Source of the DNA: Gymnorhina tibicen | Lineage: Eukaryota > Chordata > Aves > Passeriformes > Artamidae | Direction of reading: 5' to 3' | NCBI GenBank assembly: GCA_013399875.1 | Contig: VXAZ01006886.1 | Span: 1,004,107 to 1,068,106, forward strand | Length of the DNA stretch: 64,000 nucleotides | In this document: one piece after another, positions 51,201 through 64,000 of the stretch | How positions within the stretch are numbered: the stretch's first letter is position 1 | How the letters are laid out: the number at the start of each line of letters is the position of its first letter | The notes under the pieces: generated by a model | What the model saw: the letters and a program-made list of their open reading frames with translations, nothing else | Told to the model about the DNA's origin: nothing | The model's database searches: none | Position numbers and translations under genes: made by a program

Positions 51201-53300
51201 AGCATTTCCATTTATAGAAAAAATACAGTGGGACTGTAAGAAATACTGAGCAGTCATACAGACATTAAGTAGGAAACTAATTGTAAAAGTTGCTGAGATG
51301 GAAATGAAAATTTGTCCTTTCTATCAAAGGAAAGGAAAAATAAATCTTTTTGGACCATACAAATTAAAGGAAGATGTTAGCATAACAACTTTACTTCATT
51401 CTCACTGCCAAGGGAGAAGCTGGAACCACTTTAATCCTGTGATTTTGTTCAAGTGCCAAATTCTTTGGATATAGCTAGCCTAGAAATGAATAAATAAGCT
51501 CTAGGATGAATTTTACAAATTATTCCATTACCTCTGATAGAAAAAAAAAAAAAAGGAAGGAAAACAAGTTTCTATTTTCTTGGAATACGATTTCTTAAAT
51601 ATTTTATTTCAGAGAAAAGATCCCTGTTATCCAACTTTAACTACCCAAACTAGTGAGCTGATGTCCTATGTCAGTAAAAGCCTTTTTCCATGTGGAACCT
51701 AGCTTACCTTGAAAGGAATGCTGTCCGCAGAACTGGACAGGAGCAGAACACTTAAAAAACCCTTCAGGAGGCAGGAGACCTAAGCCTTGTGAATCCCTAC
51801 AAGCCAGACAGTTGAACTTACTAACAACTTTCTACCCTCTTCAGTACTGGTCTGAAGCTTGGAACATTGGGTTGACTATCAGGTAACTATAAGAAGAGAA
51901 GACAAAAAATAAAAATGAAAATACTGACATTTTGATCAAACTGTTGAATAAACACTACAGAAGATATTTGCATTTACTATGAGAATTTAACTGTTGCTAC
52001 AACTAAGAGAGACAGTATTTATTTTAAGACTGGCCTATTCACATTTACATTGAACCTTTTTATCAGTTCAGGTTTTCCTCAGGTGCATATATACATATGA
52101 ATAAAAACTGCCCCTTTTACGAAGGCTATCTGATTGAACAACATTGTTACTGGCGCTGTTCCCATTCCAGAGGATCCATTTAATCCCCCAGTGCACAGCA
52201 TACATTAATGTAATTTTTTTCCCCCTACCCCTTTATACCTTTATGGAATTCCCGCAGGAGACATTCCAGCCCTGTTGTGCTGCTGCACTCCAGCTGCAAA
52301 GGGCCGGGACTGGGGCCAGCCTACGTGAATACTTGAAGGGTCATAGGGTCAGAAGGAATTGGCTGCTTCTGCTCTTTCACTCTCCTCTGAGAAACTGCTC
52401 CTCACCTCATCACTTCCAAATACACCTCCCACGACTGCTCTTGCCTAATGCAACCAAAACACACCAGGACAGAGCGCGAGGTTCTGGAAGGCTGAGGTCA
52501 CATTCCAATCAAACAGATGTTGAAAAGGAAAGAAAGTACCTTTAGCAAGACCTTGGAAGAGTAAAAGCATTTCTATTCCTATTGCTCACATGGATGTGCT
52601 CTATTAGGCACAGAAGAAAAGCCACAGCAGAAAAGCTCTCTGACTGTGCTCAAACATTAAGTATTTCCTGCATGTAAATATTTTCCTGTTTGCTTACTTT
52701 TAATTGTTTGGAAATAATGACCCCAGAAACCGTGTTCCTTGACTTGATCATACCTGATGCGCAATAGCAGTGAGAGTAATGGATGTTTACTCAAATTCTC
52801 CTGTCTCTTTCTCCATTCCAATCCCCTGCCTTCATTATGTACTTCCTTAGAGGTAACCCACTAAGTATTTAAGCTGGTGGTTTCTCCCTTGGGAATTAGA
52901 ACAGGATCCCCATGTTTATTCCTGTCATTTCATAAAAACAGTACCAATTGAGCTCAGCAGTAATCTGAGCAGGTTTATATCCAGCAATCAAGTGCATGTG
53001 GGTCTATTTATTCTTCTCTTCAGTGAAGGATAAATGAATCTGTACTAGATTAAGTAATATGGCACCTTTCATCTTGAAACTCTTGGAAGAATATTTATAT
53101 TATTTCCACTGGCTCATTCTGTCGGCTTTTGCTTACGGCATTTAGATGGATGCATTTTAATCATACTGCCATATCCAAAAGACATTTTTCCCTATGTACT
53201 GGATCACGTATGATCCTCTCCAATGAGTTCACTGGTTTTCAATTCTAGAAAGCTTCCTGTATATAAACTTATTGGAAACTTTCTTCCAGCTTGTTTAGAT
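48225..53300. other. AT-rich non-coding sequence
   Basis: No gene recognised. Homopolymers A14 at 48377-48390 and A14 at 51541-51554. Frames of 121-133 codons near 50874 and 52144 have no recognisable features. Confidence 0.5.
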
Positions 53301-53303
53301 GCT

Positions 53304-53350
53304 TAGTGACTTAACAGTCACTATCTGGGCTCGCTCTCGCAATCATTGCG
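53304..53350. promoter_or_regulatory. Two adjacent perfect palindromes
   Basis: TAGTGAC (53304-53310) with GTCACTA (53317-53323) around a six-base spacer, then CGCAAT (53338-53343) with ATTGCG (53345-53350) around one base. The second has two CpGs in an otherwise CpG-poor area and contains GCAAT half-sites of C/EBP type. Function inferred only. Confidence 0.35.
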
Positions 53351-56300
53351 GAAAGATCTGCCTTGACTTCAGCCTGTACCATCTCTCAAATAGCTGTCCT
53401 CAGTTTCCAGCTAGAAGTTACTAATGTCCAGATGTGCCAGCATCAATTCTTACAGTTTTCAGCAAAATCACCCTTTTGACTTTAGCTGGAGCTGAAGCCA
53501 GTTTACTCCACTGCAAATTTTGCCGTGTGATAGAGAGAGGAGTTCTTGTGACATGAACTACCCCGGTTCAAACACTGGCACAAAAACTTCCAGTTGTGAA
53601 GCAGTGCACCCTCAAACTGTCATAGCTGTTTTCACCCACATGTGATCTCACAGCTGGTGACAGGATAATGTCCTTAGTGAGACCATTAGACTGCTTCTAG
53701 TATGGCCAAGTCAAATTTTAAAGCCTAAAAGGCAAATCAAGAAAGGAATTTGAGGGAGTGTGTACTGGTTTGAAGGTATTGTTTTGAAAATGTATTGCAT
53801 GCAAATCCAGATCCAGGTACATCACCTGAAAATAAAGTCCATTTAAATAAATTATGAAAAACAAGGCCTTCTTTCTACACTACCATGGTCAAAGTATATT
53901 AGCAACTGCTGGTTGACAGCAGATGATTTACGTTTACTCAAATCAGGTCTCTATACAGGACTTCTAGAAAGGCATAATTACATTTTCCCTCCTAGGTTTT
54001 AAAGGTATCTTCTGAAGATACATATTTTCTTCTGCAGAAAGCTTAGTTTAAATACTCCCTATCATTTTGAAATTATTCAGTGGAAAATAAGAGAGTGGAA
54101 AATATATAATTTTGAGCAGTTTAATTTTTTGTCACTTAAAAAGAGGGTTATGTAAGTTGCTCTATTAAAAAATATAATTAGAAAAGCAGACACATCCTAT
54201 ACTTCTCCCTGTATTTCAGGCAAGCTGGCAACTGCTCAAGAGTGATCAGAGACTGGCCTATTTCTCAAGGACCTCAAGAGATTATAAGACTTTAAATCAT
54301 AATCTTAGGAAAATGCCTGAAGCAATTTTTAAAATTATCTTCTACTACAGAGGGGCTGGGGGGTGGGAAGAAAGAAAAAAGAAAGCTTTCTGCTCTCCAA
54401 ACTGGCAGAGAGACTATAAACAGTGGTTTGAGGAAAGCTTGAGACGCCCTACACTGACATGGACTCAGACAAGTCTGAACATCTGCCAGAATAAACAGAC
54501 TTTATCTGGAAGAGAACAGAGAATTTAAAACGATGTTTTTCATGAGCAAAAGTAAAGCAGTTCAATTGGTCAATAGTCCCAACCAGTCCTGGTCATTATG
54601 AGCAGGCTGGAGATGAGGTGTGGAGCTTTCCAAATTCCACATAACTGTAGGAACCCTGGAGAAAGCCTGGAGAGAGTAGCTCAGAGTGCTGTCCATACTA
54701 CAGTGCAGGGCAGGATGGGAGCATTCACTCCAGGAGACTCCAGGAAGATTAGGGACTGGCACTGGCCCTACGTTTAAACATCAGCTTTAAGGATCTGCCC
54801 CGTTTAATTTAGCCCCTGCACGCAATAAGATGTATAAGGCCCAAATTTTCTCAATAACCCTGCAGCAAAAAGGATTTTCTATCTATCATGCAGTTTCACA
54901 CCAAAATGCACCCATTAACATTTTTCGCAGAACCTACACCACTGGCGTGTTTAGGAACCAAGTAATTTATGAAATCTGGGTCTTAATTCCTCTGTGGTAA
55001 TGCTTTCTCTAAATAAAACATAACCAAAAAAAATACTTGAAACCATTTATTCTCACAGTAGCTTTATGAGGTTTAATACTTTGAAGACCCTTCTAAGTCC
55101 TCATATAAAGATCTCACATGAAGTCTTTAAATGCTGTTCTTTTGAGACATTTTACCTTTAATTTCTTTTTGGGTTTGTTGTTACTAATTCTTTTAGCACA
55201 GAAGTTCTCAGCATGAGATACCCACATTATCTGTGGAATGTTAAAACAATTTATTTTAACAGCTAGAAAGATCTAGTTTGGCCTTTCATGTAAATGTCTA
55301 ACACTAAGTAGTTTTAATTAGATCAGGATTGATAAACATGAATATTCATCTCTAGTTTTGTTAAAGTCATAACATATATACTTTATCCTCTGGAATGTAA
55401 ATGTACAGATTCTCTCCTTATCTAGCTTTCACTGTGTGTGGCAGTCAAGCATTTTAGACTAGAGAAACACAATTTTGGTATCTGAATTTCAGTGTAGATT
55501 TGCAAGATAGAAAGAAACAAGCAAACAGAAGGTGAGGAGTAAACGCCTCTGCAGCATTACATTTCAATGAGATTTAGTGATGATGATAGATTTCAGATTG
55601 TCCTTTGGGTTAAAAGTACAAAAAACCCCAAGACAGTGGTATCCTTACATTATTTCAAAATTACTTAGTCTGTTCAAATCACTGCCTCCACTCAGGAGAC
55701 CTCAGATTCTTGCAGGGTGGGAAGTGTGATATTGAAGGGAGAATGTAACTATTTTATAGTAAACACTTTAATGTCTGTATGCAAGCAGGGAGAGAAGGGT
55801 GAATTTTCCTCTCATTAACCCAACTCACAAACATCTTGTTTTACAACTTCAGTCCAAATTAGAGGCATCAAAGGATCCAAGATAGCCTCCTAAATAATTA
55901 GTTATATTCCTATATGGTTGCCCAATTATATGCTATTTTAATTTCTGAATATTTTTAAGAGGGTCTGATGCTGCATCAATTAGTTTAAGACTATTATTTT
56001 CCAGGGCAGACTTAAATAATTTATATAATTTGATGAGATGACAGAAATAAAGTATTCAACATATTTCCCTTCTTTTAAAATTTTTGATATTTAAAGTTCT
56101 TCAGAAACAGTAATAATGAAAGCAACCTGCAGAGGAGTTTAGGCCTTACATTGTTGAAACAGAGAAAGTTTATTATCTTTGTTTCTGACTGCTATTGTCC
56201 AAGCTGATAAACCAAATGTGTGTTGTTTTTCCTTGGTAAGCCCTTATATATTTTGTGTTCACATTTCATGGATTAGTATCAATATAGGCTAGGCTAGTAA

Positions 56301-59300
56301 CAATCAGAATTTAAGATAATAAATATTTTGCCAAACAGTTTAAGATTAAGGTCTGAGGAGGTTAAAAATCCAGCAAAAAAAACACAAATAAAACTCTTTG
56401 CAAAAATTTTTCCTTCCCCACCCTGACTTCTCAGAGCATCACTAGGACTGACTGAGGTTAATGGTTTCAATACTATTTTCCATAACACCCACATCTGCTT
56501 TTTGCTATTCCTGTGACATTAAACACTACATTTTCCTATACATCTGTGCACACAGCCAAGTCAAACCAGGCTGTTCAGTCCTCCTGCAAAGGGAAATTAT
56601 GTGTCTCTCACAGAATATTGTGCAGCCTCATTCGAATACCTGAGCAAACTGCTCATGACCAACAACAGCCCTGTAGATCTTAATAAGCATTTGAAGAACT
56701 ATCTCAAGTTTATTTTATGTCCCCAGTTCTGATAGTTCTGACCATGAGCGAAATAACAGCCCATAGAGACAGATACATGAACCATGTTTTCCTGGGTCAG
56801 TCTCACACATATAACTCCACAGCTCAGTCATAGACAAATATTTGCTTTCATTCTGCCATCAAGAAAGGATTGAACATATTCTTTAGCCAAAATATTAATA
56901 TATGCCTGAATATTTTATGTAATCTCAAATCTCTTCTTATGAAAACAATGCATTGTGTATTGGGGCACTAAAGCATGGCAATACTAGAAAAATAATCAGA
57001 GAGGTGCTCGTTATAACCAACTCCAGTTTCCTTGTCAGACAGAATTCCCTACAAATATGGCTCAGAATAAAGACAAGTACATGAAGAAAGAATTCCATGT
57101 GAAGTAAAATTACTGAGCTAAAGTATCAATAAGTGGCCAGCTCAGGACTTGGCTAAGCCTAATATGCCACAGTAAATCATATAATCCCCTCCTCTTTAAT
57201 CTCTGCTTCCAGACAATTAGACAAAGTACCCCTGGGAGACCGTAGCCCAACAGAAGATCTTGACATGAGCTGACTATTTATAACTCAGGTAGGCAATATA
57301 CTTTTAGATTCTTTTTTGCTGACACATGAAGTATGACTAAAGTGGGTTTAAGGAAACAACTCGTGCCCTCAACATTTAATTCATCTAGATTCTGTATGCA
57401 GCACAGATTATAGAGAAACACAGAGAAAGCATAGACAAACATGTTTTTAAAAGTATGATCTAGCCTCCTTTCAAATATAAGAAAAAAAGATAAATGGGGG
57501 GAGGGAAGCAGCAGCCAGGGTACAGTGATTTTCCAACCAAAACAACATTGAAAATGATACACATAAGAGAACATGTAATACTTTTCATTACTTCATTTAC
57601 TATCTGTTAGGAGATCAGAGAGCCCAACACCAGTAACTGTGATCTGAAATTTATGATCCGGCAGTCATGTGGAAGTACTGGTCAAATGAATAGCTACCCA
57701 CAGAGTAAATGGTAACTCCAAGGGTTGAATTGGCTCACTTAGGATGGACACTGCCAGAAATGCTGGCATTTGTGTTGGGCCCCTTGTGCAACTGTGGTTT
57801 AATCAATAATCAAATTGTCCGCTTTACTGTGAAAATACAGTTCATGACACCCTCTACCTGATGAGCTCTTGTGACTGAACCCCAAAGTCACTCAGTGAAA
57901 CAACTACAAAGGAAATGGGGTACCTTGGGAGAAATTCAGTTATGCCCTTCCTCAGAAAAGATGCACAGACCACTGGTTCTGCCAGTACACACAGCTTAAA
58001 GGGAGGCATTTGTTCCTGTCTGATTTCTAGACTGTAGCAGAAGCACCTCAAAATAAAAACCTGTTGATTAACACAATTTAAACCTTAGAAGATAATAAAT
58101 ACTACTAAAAATAGACCACCTCTCCCCTCAGTGGGACCTGTAGTCAGTAGTACCATGCTGAGAACAGGATTTGAGAGTTCATCTTAAGGTTCACAGTCCT
58201 TTATAAAGTACAAACTTAGCAAATGATTTGACATCCCTTCCAATGTAGAGACTGTGACAGTGGCAATTATTGCCTTGCACACCTATTGTGTATCCCAAGT
58301 GTTTGTCTGAAGGCATAAATTCACAGAAATTCTTGTCCTTGAAAATCTGCTTATTAAATTTGGTGGGTAAGAAAAAAAATGGAAAGCAACAGATAGTGAA
58401 TTATTTTTTAAGATTTTTCCAAGTTTACCATGTTGCAAAAAAGGAAACACAGGTGAACAGTTTTACTTAGAGAATGTATGTGCTAATTTGTCTATGAAAA
58501 TGAAGGGATATCCTTCATAGATCGAGCAGCATTTTTCCTTGGAATGACCCAAATATCTACTGTATTGTCATACATAACCAATACCATTTTTGAAAAAGAT
58601 TCATAACACACCAGACAGAAACAGACTAGTCTTAAAGTCAAATCAAATGAGGGATAAAGTGCTTACATAATAAACTGAAGGTACTCCAGATATTATTCAT
58701 GAACCATGACAATTATGTTTTAATTAAGTTGAAAAATAATCAGTATTGATTATAATATTTTTTTCTGGCTTTCCATCTTTTTATAACAGAAGTGAACTCC
58801 AGAAAGAGGAAGACTTGAAGGACAGGATCATGATGTCATTTCGGCACTATTCTTACAAATATTTTACCCTTTTCATTTTGAAGTACAATCTATAAAATTG
58901 CTTAGAATAAAGAAAAGAAAAAAAAGAGATTGCTCTTCATCAGGCTAAGCATGGTTCTTTTTAGTGCTCTAAAAGCTTTCATTGCATCTCTTTTCTGATC
59001 TTAGTTAGCATTAAAAACTGCACAATAGAGAATAACAAAGAGGGTCAGCTCACCTCACCCACTCAAAGGGGACAAGTTGAAAAGAGCAGAAGCAATGCAC
59101 ATGTCTTTGAAGACCTGAGAATTTCTACTATACCCTCCAAAAGACTGAGCAAACACTGAGGTGTGCAAGGTGAGGTGACAGTGAGGTAATCACACAGTAA
59201 ACCAAAGACTCATAATGTAGATGCTATAAATCTCATCATTTTAATTTCAGGTGCACTTATGATTATGTTTTTTAATTTATAGTTATTGAAGTTCCAGGAT

Positions 59301-60320
59301 TGGTGTTACATGAATATTTTTCATTTGTGGCTCTCAAAAGAGGGCAAAAGCAAGACTACATTCATTTTGAAAAAATGAATTCAGGTAATTTACCCCTAGG
59401 CCTTGAATCATCACTAGTTCTAAAGCTCTCATTTGGGCTCCACCTGTTGATTTTAACACAACAGGTTCCTTTTGCCAGGAAAACCACTTTTGAGTACTAC
59501 TTAGAGGAAAGCCATGTGTTTAACATTCAGTCCTTTCTTTTTAAATAATAGTGTACACTTGATTTCTCCATTGGAATCTGTAAGTTGAAATGTATTCTTC
59601 TCCCTCTTCTATCAAGATTCTATTCTCAGTGTGTGCTGCCCCTCTCCCAGATATTTGGGAAGTGGAATAGATATTTGCCTGTGGGATATGTTGGTATTCG
59701 CAGATATTCTTATTTTGCCATTCCATTTGCCAATTTTTTGCTGGAATTGAGTTCTGCCAATCTCCCTCTCAGTAATTCTTATCAACATCACTTATGGCAC
59801 CTTCTCTAAGCAGTAAATTTACAATTCAGATATTCTTGTTATTGCCTAGGTAGTCTTTCCCCACTACCTTTTGAGCAGATAGACTGCTCAAAACACCACA
59901 CACCTCTGAAACAGCTGTATATGGCTGTGGCAAAATGAACCCAGATGCCCTCCTTCAGAGGAAATCTGTGTTGCCAGGTTTCTCTCTTTAGTCTCAGCGA
60001 ACAGGTAGTCAAATATCGATACCTGGTATAAGTAGAAAAAAGGATTTTCTGAGTTTTCCTTCTTTCACAGCAGGAGCCCTGCACTGGGGAAAGCATGCCC
60101 AGCTGAAATCATCATCACTAGAGGCTAGAGTGAATTTATTTTAAAGGTTGTTCCTACAGCCTACTGATACGGTTTATTTTACCCCTTTTTGTCTGACCAT
60201 TCTTAGCAGACTGACAAAATGTGAGGGTATGAGAAAAAACCCTCAGAAGTCAGACCAGCCTGAAAGTAACTGCAGAACTCACACCAAAATTCTATTATTC
60301 TGTATATTTTGTTGGAGTAG
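53351..60320. other. AT-rich non-coding sequence
   Basis: About 7 kb with no recognisable gene, transposon or CpG-rich patch. Includes A6C4 at 55620-55629. Open frames are under 100 codons with no family resemblance. Confidence 0.5.
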
Positions 60321-60327
60321 ATTGCAG

Positions 60328-60363
60328 GGTTAATTAATAATGCTGTATAGCTAATAATTAACC
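60328..60363. promoter_or_regulatory. Inverted pair of HNF1/homeodomain-like sites
   Basis: GGTTAATTAATA (60328-60339) and TAATAATTAACC (60352-60363) are inverted repeats matching at 11 of 12 positions, separated by 12 bases. On the - strand the right arm reads GTTAATTATTAGC, one mismatch from the HNF1 consensus GTTAATNATTAAC; the left arm has two mismatches. AT-rich composition makes such matches easier to find, so this is tentative. Confidence 0.4.
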
Positions 60364-60369
60364 TCTTTC

Positions 60370-62530
60370 AGATTTGGCATTGCATTACTCAAACAAAGAG
60401 ATTACTTTAGGGACCAAAAAATGTAGGTCACAGGAGTATTCTAAGGACATATTTTAAAGCATTCTTGTAGGCTTTCCATTCTCTGAAGTGAACAGTTCTA
60501 TCACCTACACCAGCTGTAATAGCCTTTTTCTTATGATTCCCCCTCCCATCCCCTTTTACATCTAGTGGGTATCTTCAAAAAGGTAGGAAATAATTTGCTC
60601 CTTGTCTTTTTGGCCTTGAATCTTTTTCCACTGAAGCCATAGGCAAAACTCCCACTGAAGAGAATAACAATGAGTGAGTTTTACATCTCCATTATTAGAC
60701 TGGCACATTTAACATTGCCTTTCCCACCTCTCATCTGCCACTGATTATCTGGGCCAACCAGTGCTCTTTTTCATAAAGAAAGGGGCTGCTTGCATGGGTC
60801 CAATTTTGGTGACACAGAAATGAAGTAAAGGACATGCCAGAGTCACAGATATCGCATGTAAATAGATCTCTACTACAAAAAAACTGAAATGGGAACTTTT
60901 GTTACATTTCATCACTGTTTCTCTATCCTTCAGGAGTATTAATGTTCAAGCTAAGAATCAGGTAATAATCCTGAAGAAATCATCCCATTATAAGTTAATG
61001 GCTGGATTTTCAGTTAATGGACCACGCTGAAGACAAGGGCAGTTAACACTATAACAAACTATAGTAATATAACCAATTTCAAGGGGATTATTGCTACCAT
61101 AAACTGTATTAAATGGTTTATAAAAGGAATGGCTTGAACTTTTTTCTTTTTTTTTCTTTTGAATTATGTGAAGAAGAGTAAATGAGAGACTGCTTTGTTA
61201 GCTAAGTTGTTTCCAACCAATTTTCAAAGCGTTTTTGGACAACGGAAAAGCTGCTAATAGTGTCACATAATGAATATTCTAAATGCAACAGAGGTTGTTC
61301 TTCACTCTAATAGGTAGGGGAATCATGAACTCATTTTTGTGATGAGGTTTCAATGAAGCTGGTCTATAACTCAGTGTAGAAAAGAAGCACCAGGTTCAGT
61401 CCATGCTCAGTTCCAATGCCAGAGCCCATTGCTTCACCATTTGAAAATCTCATAATCTGTCAACCAATTACCTTACAAGGCCAAGAGAGGATTAAAATAA
61501 ATATATTGAGACCCTTATTTTGCATTGAGTTCTACAAGTAAACCAGATAGTAACTGCTAGGGAAGAGTCAAGTTATATGTATATATGTATTTTTGCCCTT
61601 TGACCATACAGTGGAAATAGATTTTAGTGGGGTTTTTTTCAGACATGATGCATTTTTTCTTCAAGTATAAATTTATGCTCTGAAGAATTAACACAAGATA
61701 TAAGTAATTTATTCAGATAGCAGTGCTAGGCATTTCACTAATTCTACTTCTAATTTCAATGACCAGATGGATTCTCAACTCCCATTCCATCCAAACATAT
61801 GAACAGCAAAGCTTACACGAAAGAGGATGGAGGGGAAAGGGAAGGGATCTCTAAGGGATGGTTGAACAAAACAAAACAAAACAAAACAAAACAAAAGGAT
61901 AAAAGGGAGGGGGGAAATAGCATAGCCCACTGTCTGTACTTCCCCTTATGCCTGATTCCTTGCTAGAACATGGCAGCAGTACACACACACAGAGCACTTC
62001 AAACCTCCATGCTTACATCAGGAGAGGTGTGATGGAATTTTTCACAAGAGTAACAAAATATTACTATTTTTTTCTTTGCCCACCGCCCCTTCTCAACACC
62101 AGAAGCAATCAGGGATGACGTTGCACCATCTGTACCAGAAGTGCACTGTCTCCCTGCAATGGCTGGAGTTTGCCATGGGTCTGCCTCTCTTCATTGCTCT
62201 AGTCCACCATAGATCATCTTCATTTAGATTACTGTAATTTAAATATTGTGAATTGCACATAATGATTTAGGTTAATATAGATTTAAATCTCTTTCCAATA
62301 AATAAGTCAGAGGCAGCATTCAACATACAAAAATACTTGCTCATTAAGAGGGTGGAATGATAATGTCTTGAGTTATTTAGGTAACAACTTGTACATAAAA
62401 AACCTTGGAATATTAAGGGTCCTGTGTCCATAGACCCTTTAAATAGAGTGCAGTTAATCAAGTTCTTTTATATTATCAGCAACCCAAATATTTTCTTGGA
62501 GTGTCTATTTGAGTAGCTGCATCAGGGACT
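60370..62530. other. Non-coding sequence
   Basis: No gene recognised. Contains G4T7 (61629-61639), a short CA repeat (about 61981-61990) and the AAAAC microsatellite listed separately. Confidence 0.5.
61865..61896 (+). repeat. AAAAC pentanucleotide microsatellite
   Basis: About six perfect AAAAC units in 32 bases, flanked by G-containing unique sequence. Likely length-polymorphic. Confidence 0.92.
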
Positions 62531-62532
62531 AG

Positions 62533-62775
62533 AAGCAAATGTCACGCTGTTGCAAAAGGGCAGTCGCTGCAGTGGGGTGTATAAACATGAGCACGGCCTG
62601 CCAGATGCACAATGTCCTTTGGCTCTTCTCAAAGCTGATAAGGCCTCCACTGGAATATTGGCTGCCAAGGGAGATGTGGCCCAACAGCAGAGTCCAGAGC
62701 ACAGAAATGAGAGTTTTCACTTGCTCAGAAGATGCAACCAGTAAGGAAAAACAATCAGACTTATTCAACCTTTAA
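62533..62775 (+). mobile_element. Old CR1-like LINE fragment (ORF2 C-terminal region)
   Basis: Resembles the end of ORF2 of CR1-type LINEs: AAATGTCACGCTGTTGCAAA, then GGTGTATAAACATGAGCACG, then GATAAGGCCTCCACTGGAAT, and a final TCAGACTTATTCAACCTTT. In the + frame opened at 62539 the peptide contains LIRPPLEYW, close to the RPxLEYC signature in CR1 reverse-transcriptase C-termini, and ends QSDLFNL. The 78-codon frame is a degraded remnant with no start or catalytic domain. Its divergence suggests an older insertion than 40051. Matched from memory, so boundaries are approximate. Confidence 0.72.
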
Positions 62776-62779
62776 CTTT

Positions 62780-64000
62780 TCTTAGGCTAAATATTTAAAG
62801 TTCTACTCTAAATTTTTATCACTGTATTCCACTTAGCATCAAAACTATTTAATGGAATTTCAACTTAATAACAGGTTGGAATACTAAGCCAATTATACCA
62901 GACTCTCTGAGGCATAGGAGGAATTTATCAGTATTGTTTTAAAGGAGAATAAATAGCCTAAATATTTCTGGGGCTTATCAAAAATTATGGTATGAAATAC
63001 TTTTGGTATGAAGGAAAAGCTTTTTGGCAGGTAGTGATTAGAATGAAAACCCTGGAAGCCTCAGGACCCTCTGTAACTTTCACTATGATTTGTCACATGA
63101 CCTTAGACAATTCTGAGGCTATGTTTAATCAATCAGCCTCAAAAAATCCCCCAAACTGATCCATAAGATCTACAATTTAAGATACAACTTACATAAACCA
63201 ACGCTGTCCATTGAAAATGAATTTTTGTTTCAAGTAGCAGCATCTTCTTATAGAGATAGTAACTGATCACTCAGGTATTGCTTCATCAGCCAGCTTTCTG
63301 CACACCTACTTTATTTGACATAAGCCTGTTATCAAAGAACCACTGATTTATGAATTTGCCACTACCACAGCAGGAGAGAAACATTTTTTCCTTCTTTTCA
63401 GAGCCTAAATAAAGATATATGGCTGGAAGAATATGTGCCTTGAGTTCTACCTTTTCATGTTCAGTAATAGATCAGGATAAATAAGGAGGGAAACCAAAAC
63501 AAATGGTCACAGTATTGCATCTCATAAGCACTTGATTTCTTTATCAGATGGTGTTTTCTCATAATTTTAGTGAAGATAAACATTATTAAAGGATCAGTTT
63601 CAAAATTAGGATGACAATTCTCTACATACACTGTAGAAGTTAAACTTCATCAGTATTACAGATTTTTAGTCCTTCTATGGTCTTCCTCACACACTTGCAT
63701 ATATTGAAATGGGCTTTGTGCTAGTGTTACTTCATGTTAAAAGTCTTCAGAATAGGTTTCTTCCATCATGTTCCTCAAGCAGCTGGTCCATGTCCTTAGT
63801 AGTTTTCACATATTAATCTTCTGGTATCCATCTCAGGTTTCCTTTTATCTTCAATTTCTGTCCCTTTGATATTGTTTAAGCTTTATGCCTTCCAAATAGT
63901 TGTATAAAATTCATGTTCTCTCATATCTACAGTATAAGTAACAATTTTGAAAAGATTAGTTTAATCTGTTCTAGTTTCTTTATCATCTTATTTAAGAGTT
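62780..64000. other. AT-rich non-coding sequence to the window end
   Basis: No gene or repeat family recognised. A TCACATGACCTTAGACAATT segment near 63093 is faintly MIR-like but not callable. Confidence 0.5.

Noticed and set aside
63070..63120. Possible MIR core (CACATGACCTTAGACAATT)
   Set aside because: The similarity to TGTGTGACCTTGGGCAAGTT is short and not supported by adjacent sequence.

Overview
ORGANISM. The window looks like vertebrate nuclear DNA from a bird. It is AT-rich and CpG-poor, with no bacterial-style coding density. The best evidence for a bird is three 5'-truncated CR1 LINE 3' ends (40051-40372, 43535-43703 and an older one at 62533-62775). The first ends in the typical avian CR1 terminus, with CCTTCCAACCC followed by ATTCTATGATT. 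Recurrent A/C-rich tracts built on an A6-9/C4 junction fit my recollection of songbird intergenic DNA, but that finer placement is a guess. GENES. I found no protein-coding gene, tRNA, rRNA or CRISPR array. The longest open frames (about 100-185 codons) are low-complexity, lie in GC-rich patches where stops are rare, or overlap the CR1 copy. The window is best read as a gene desert or the inside of a very large intron. Short spliced exons cannot be excluded from sequence alone. LAYOUT. 1-2.3 kb: a purine-rich tract, then three related blocks of about 50-70 bp (one inverted) sharing the exact 11-mer AAAAGTGAGGG, next to a homeodomain-motif-rich stretch. 5.1-5.7 kb: a GC-rich patch with a four-run G-quadruplex motif, a TATA-like box and a cluster of GATA sites that includes a perfect inverted pair. 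7.9-8.6 kb: a compact CpG-rich island with no gene attached. 10-37 kb: mostly plain AT-rich sequence with simple repeats, A/C or G/T tracts and small palindromes. 37.06-37.5 kb: a dense motif block that looks like a conserved enhancer. 40-43.7 kb: two CR1 3' ends of different subfamilies. 47.9-48.2 kb: an octamer/SOX-motif stretch. 53.3 and 60.3 kb: palindromic motif clusters. 61.9 kb: an AAAAC microsatellite. 62.5 kb: an old CR1 relic. INTERPRETATION. If the window has a function, it is probably regulatory. The most unusual element is the inverted/direct triplet at 1.2-2.2 kb; next are the GATA/TATA/G-quadruplex patch and the orphan CpG island. All regulatory calls rest on motifs only and would need cross-species alignment and chromatin data. 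I see no evidence of a novel protein-based system.
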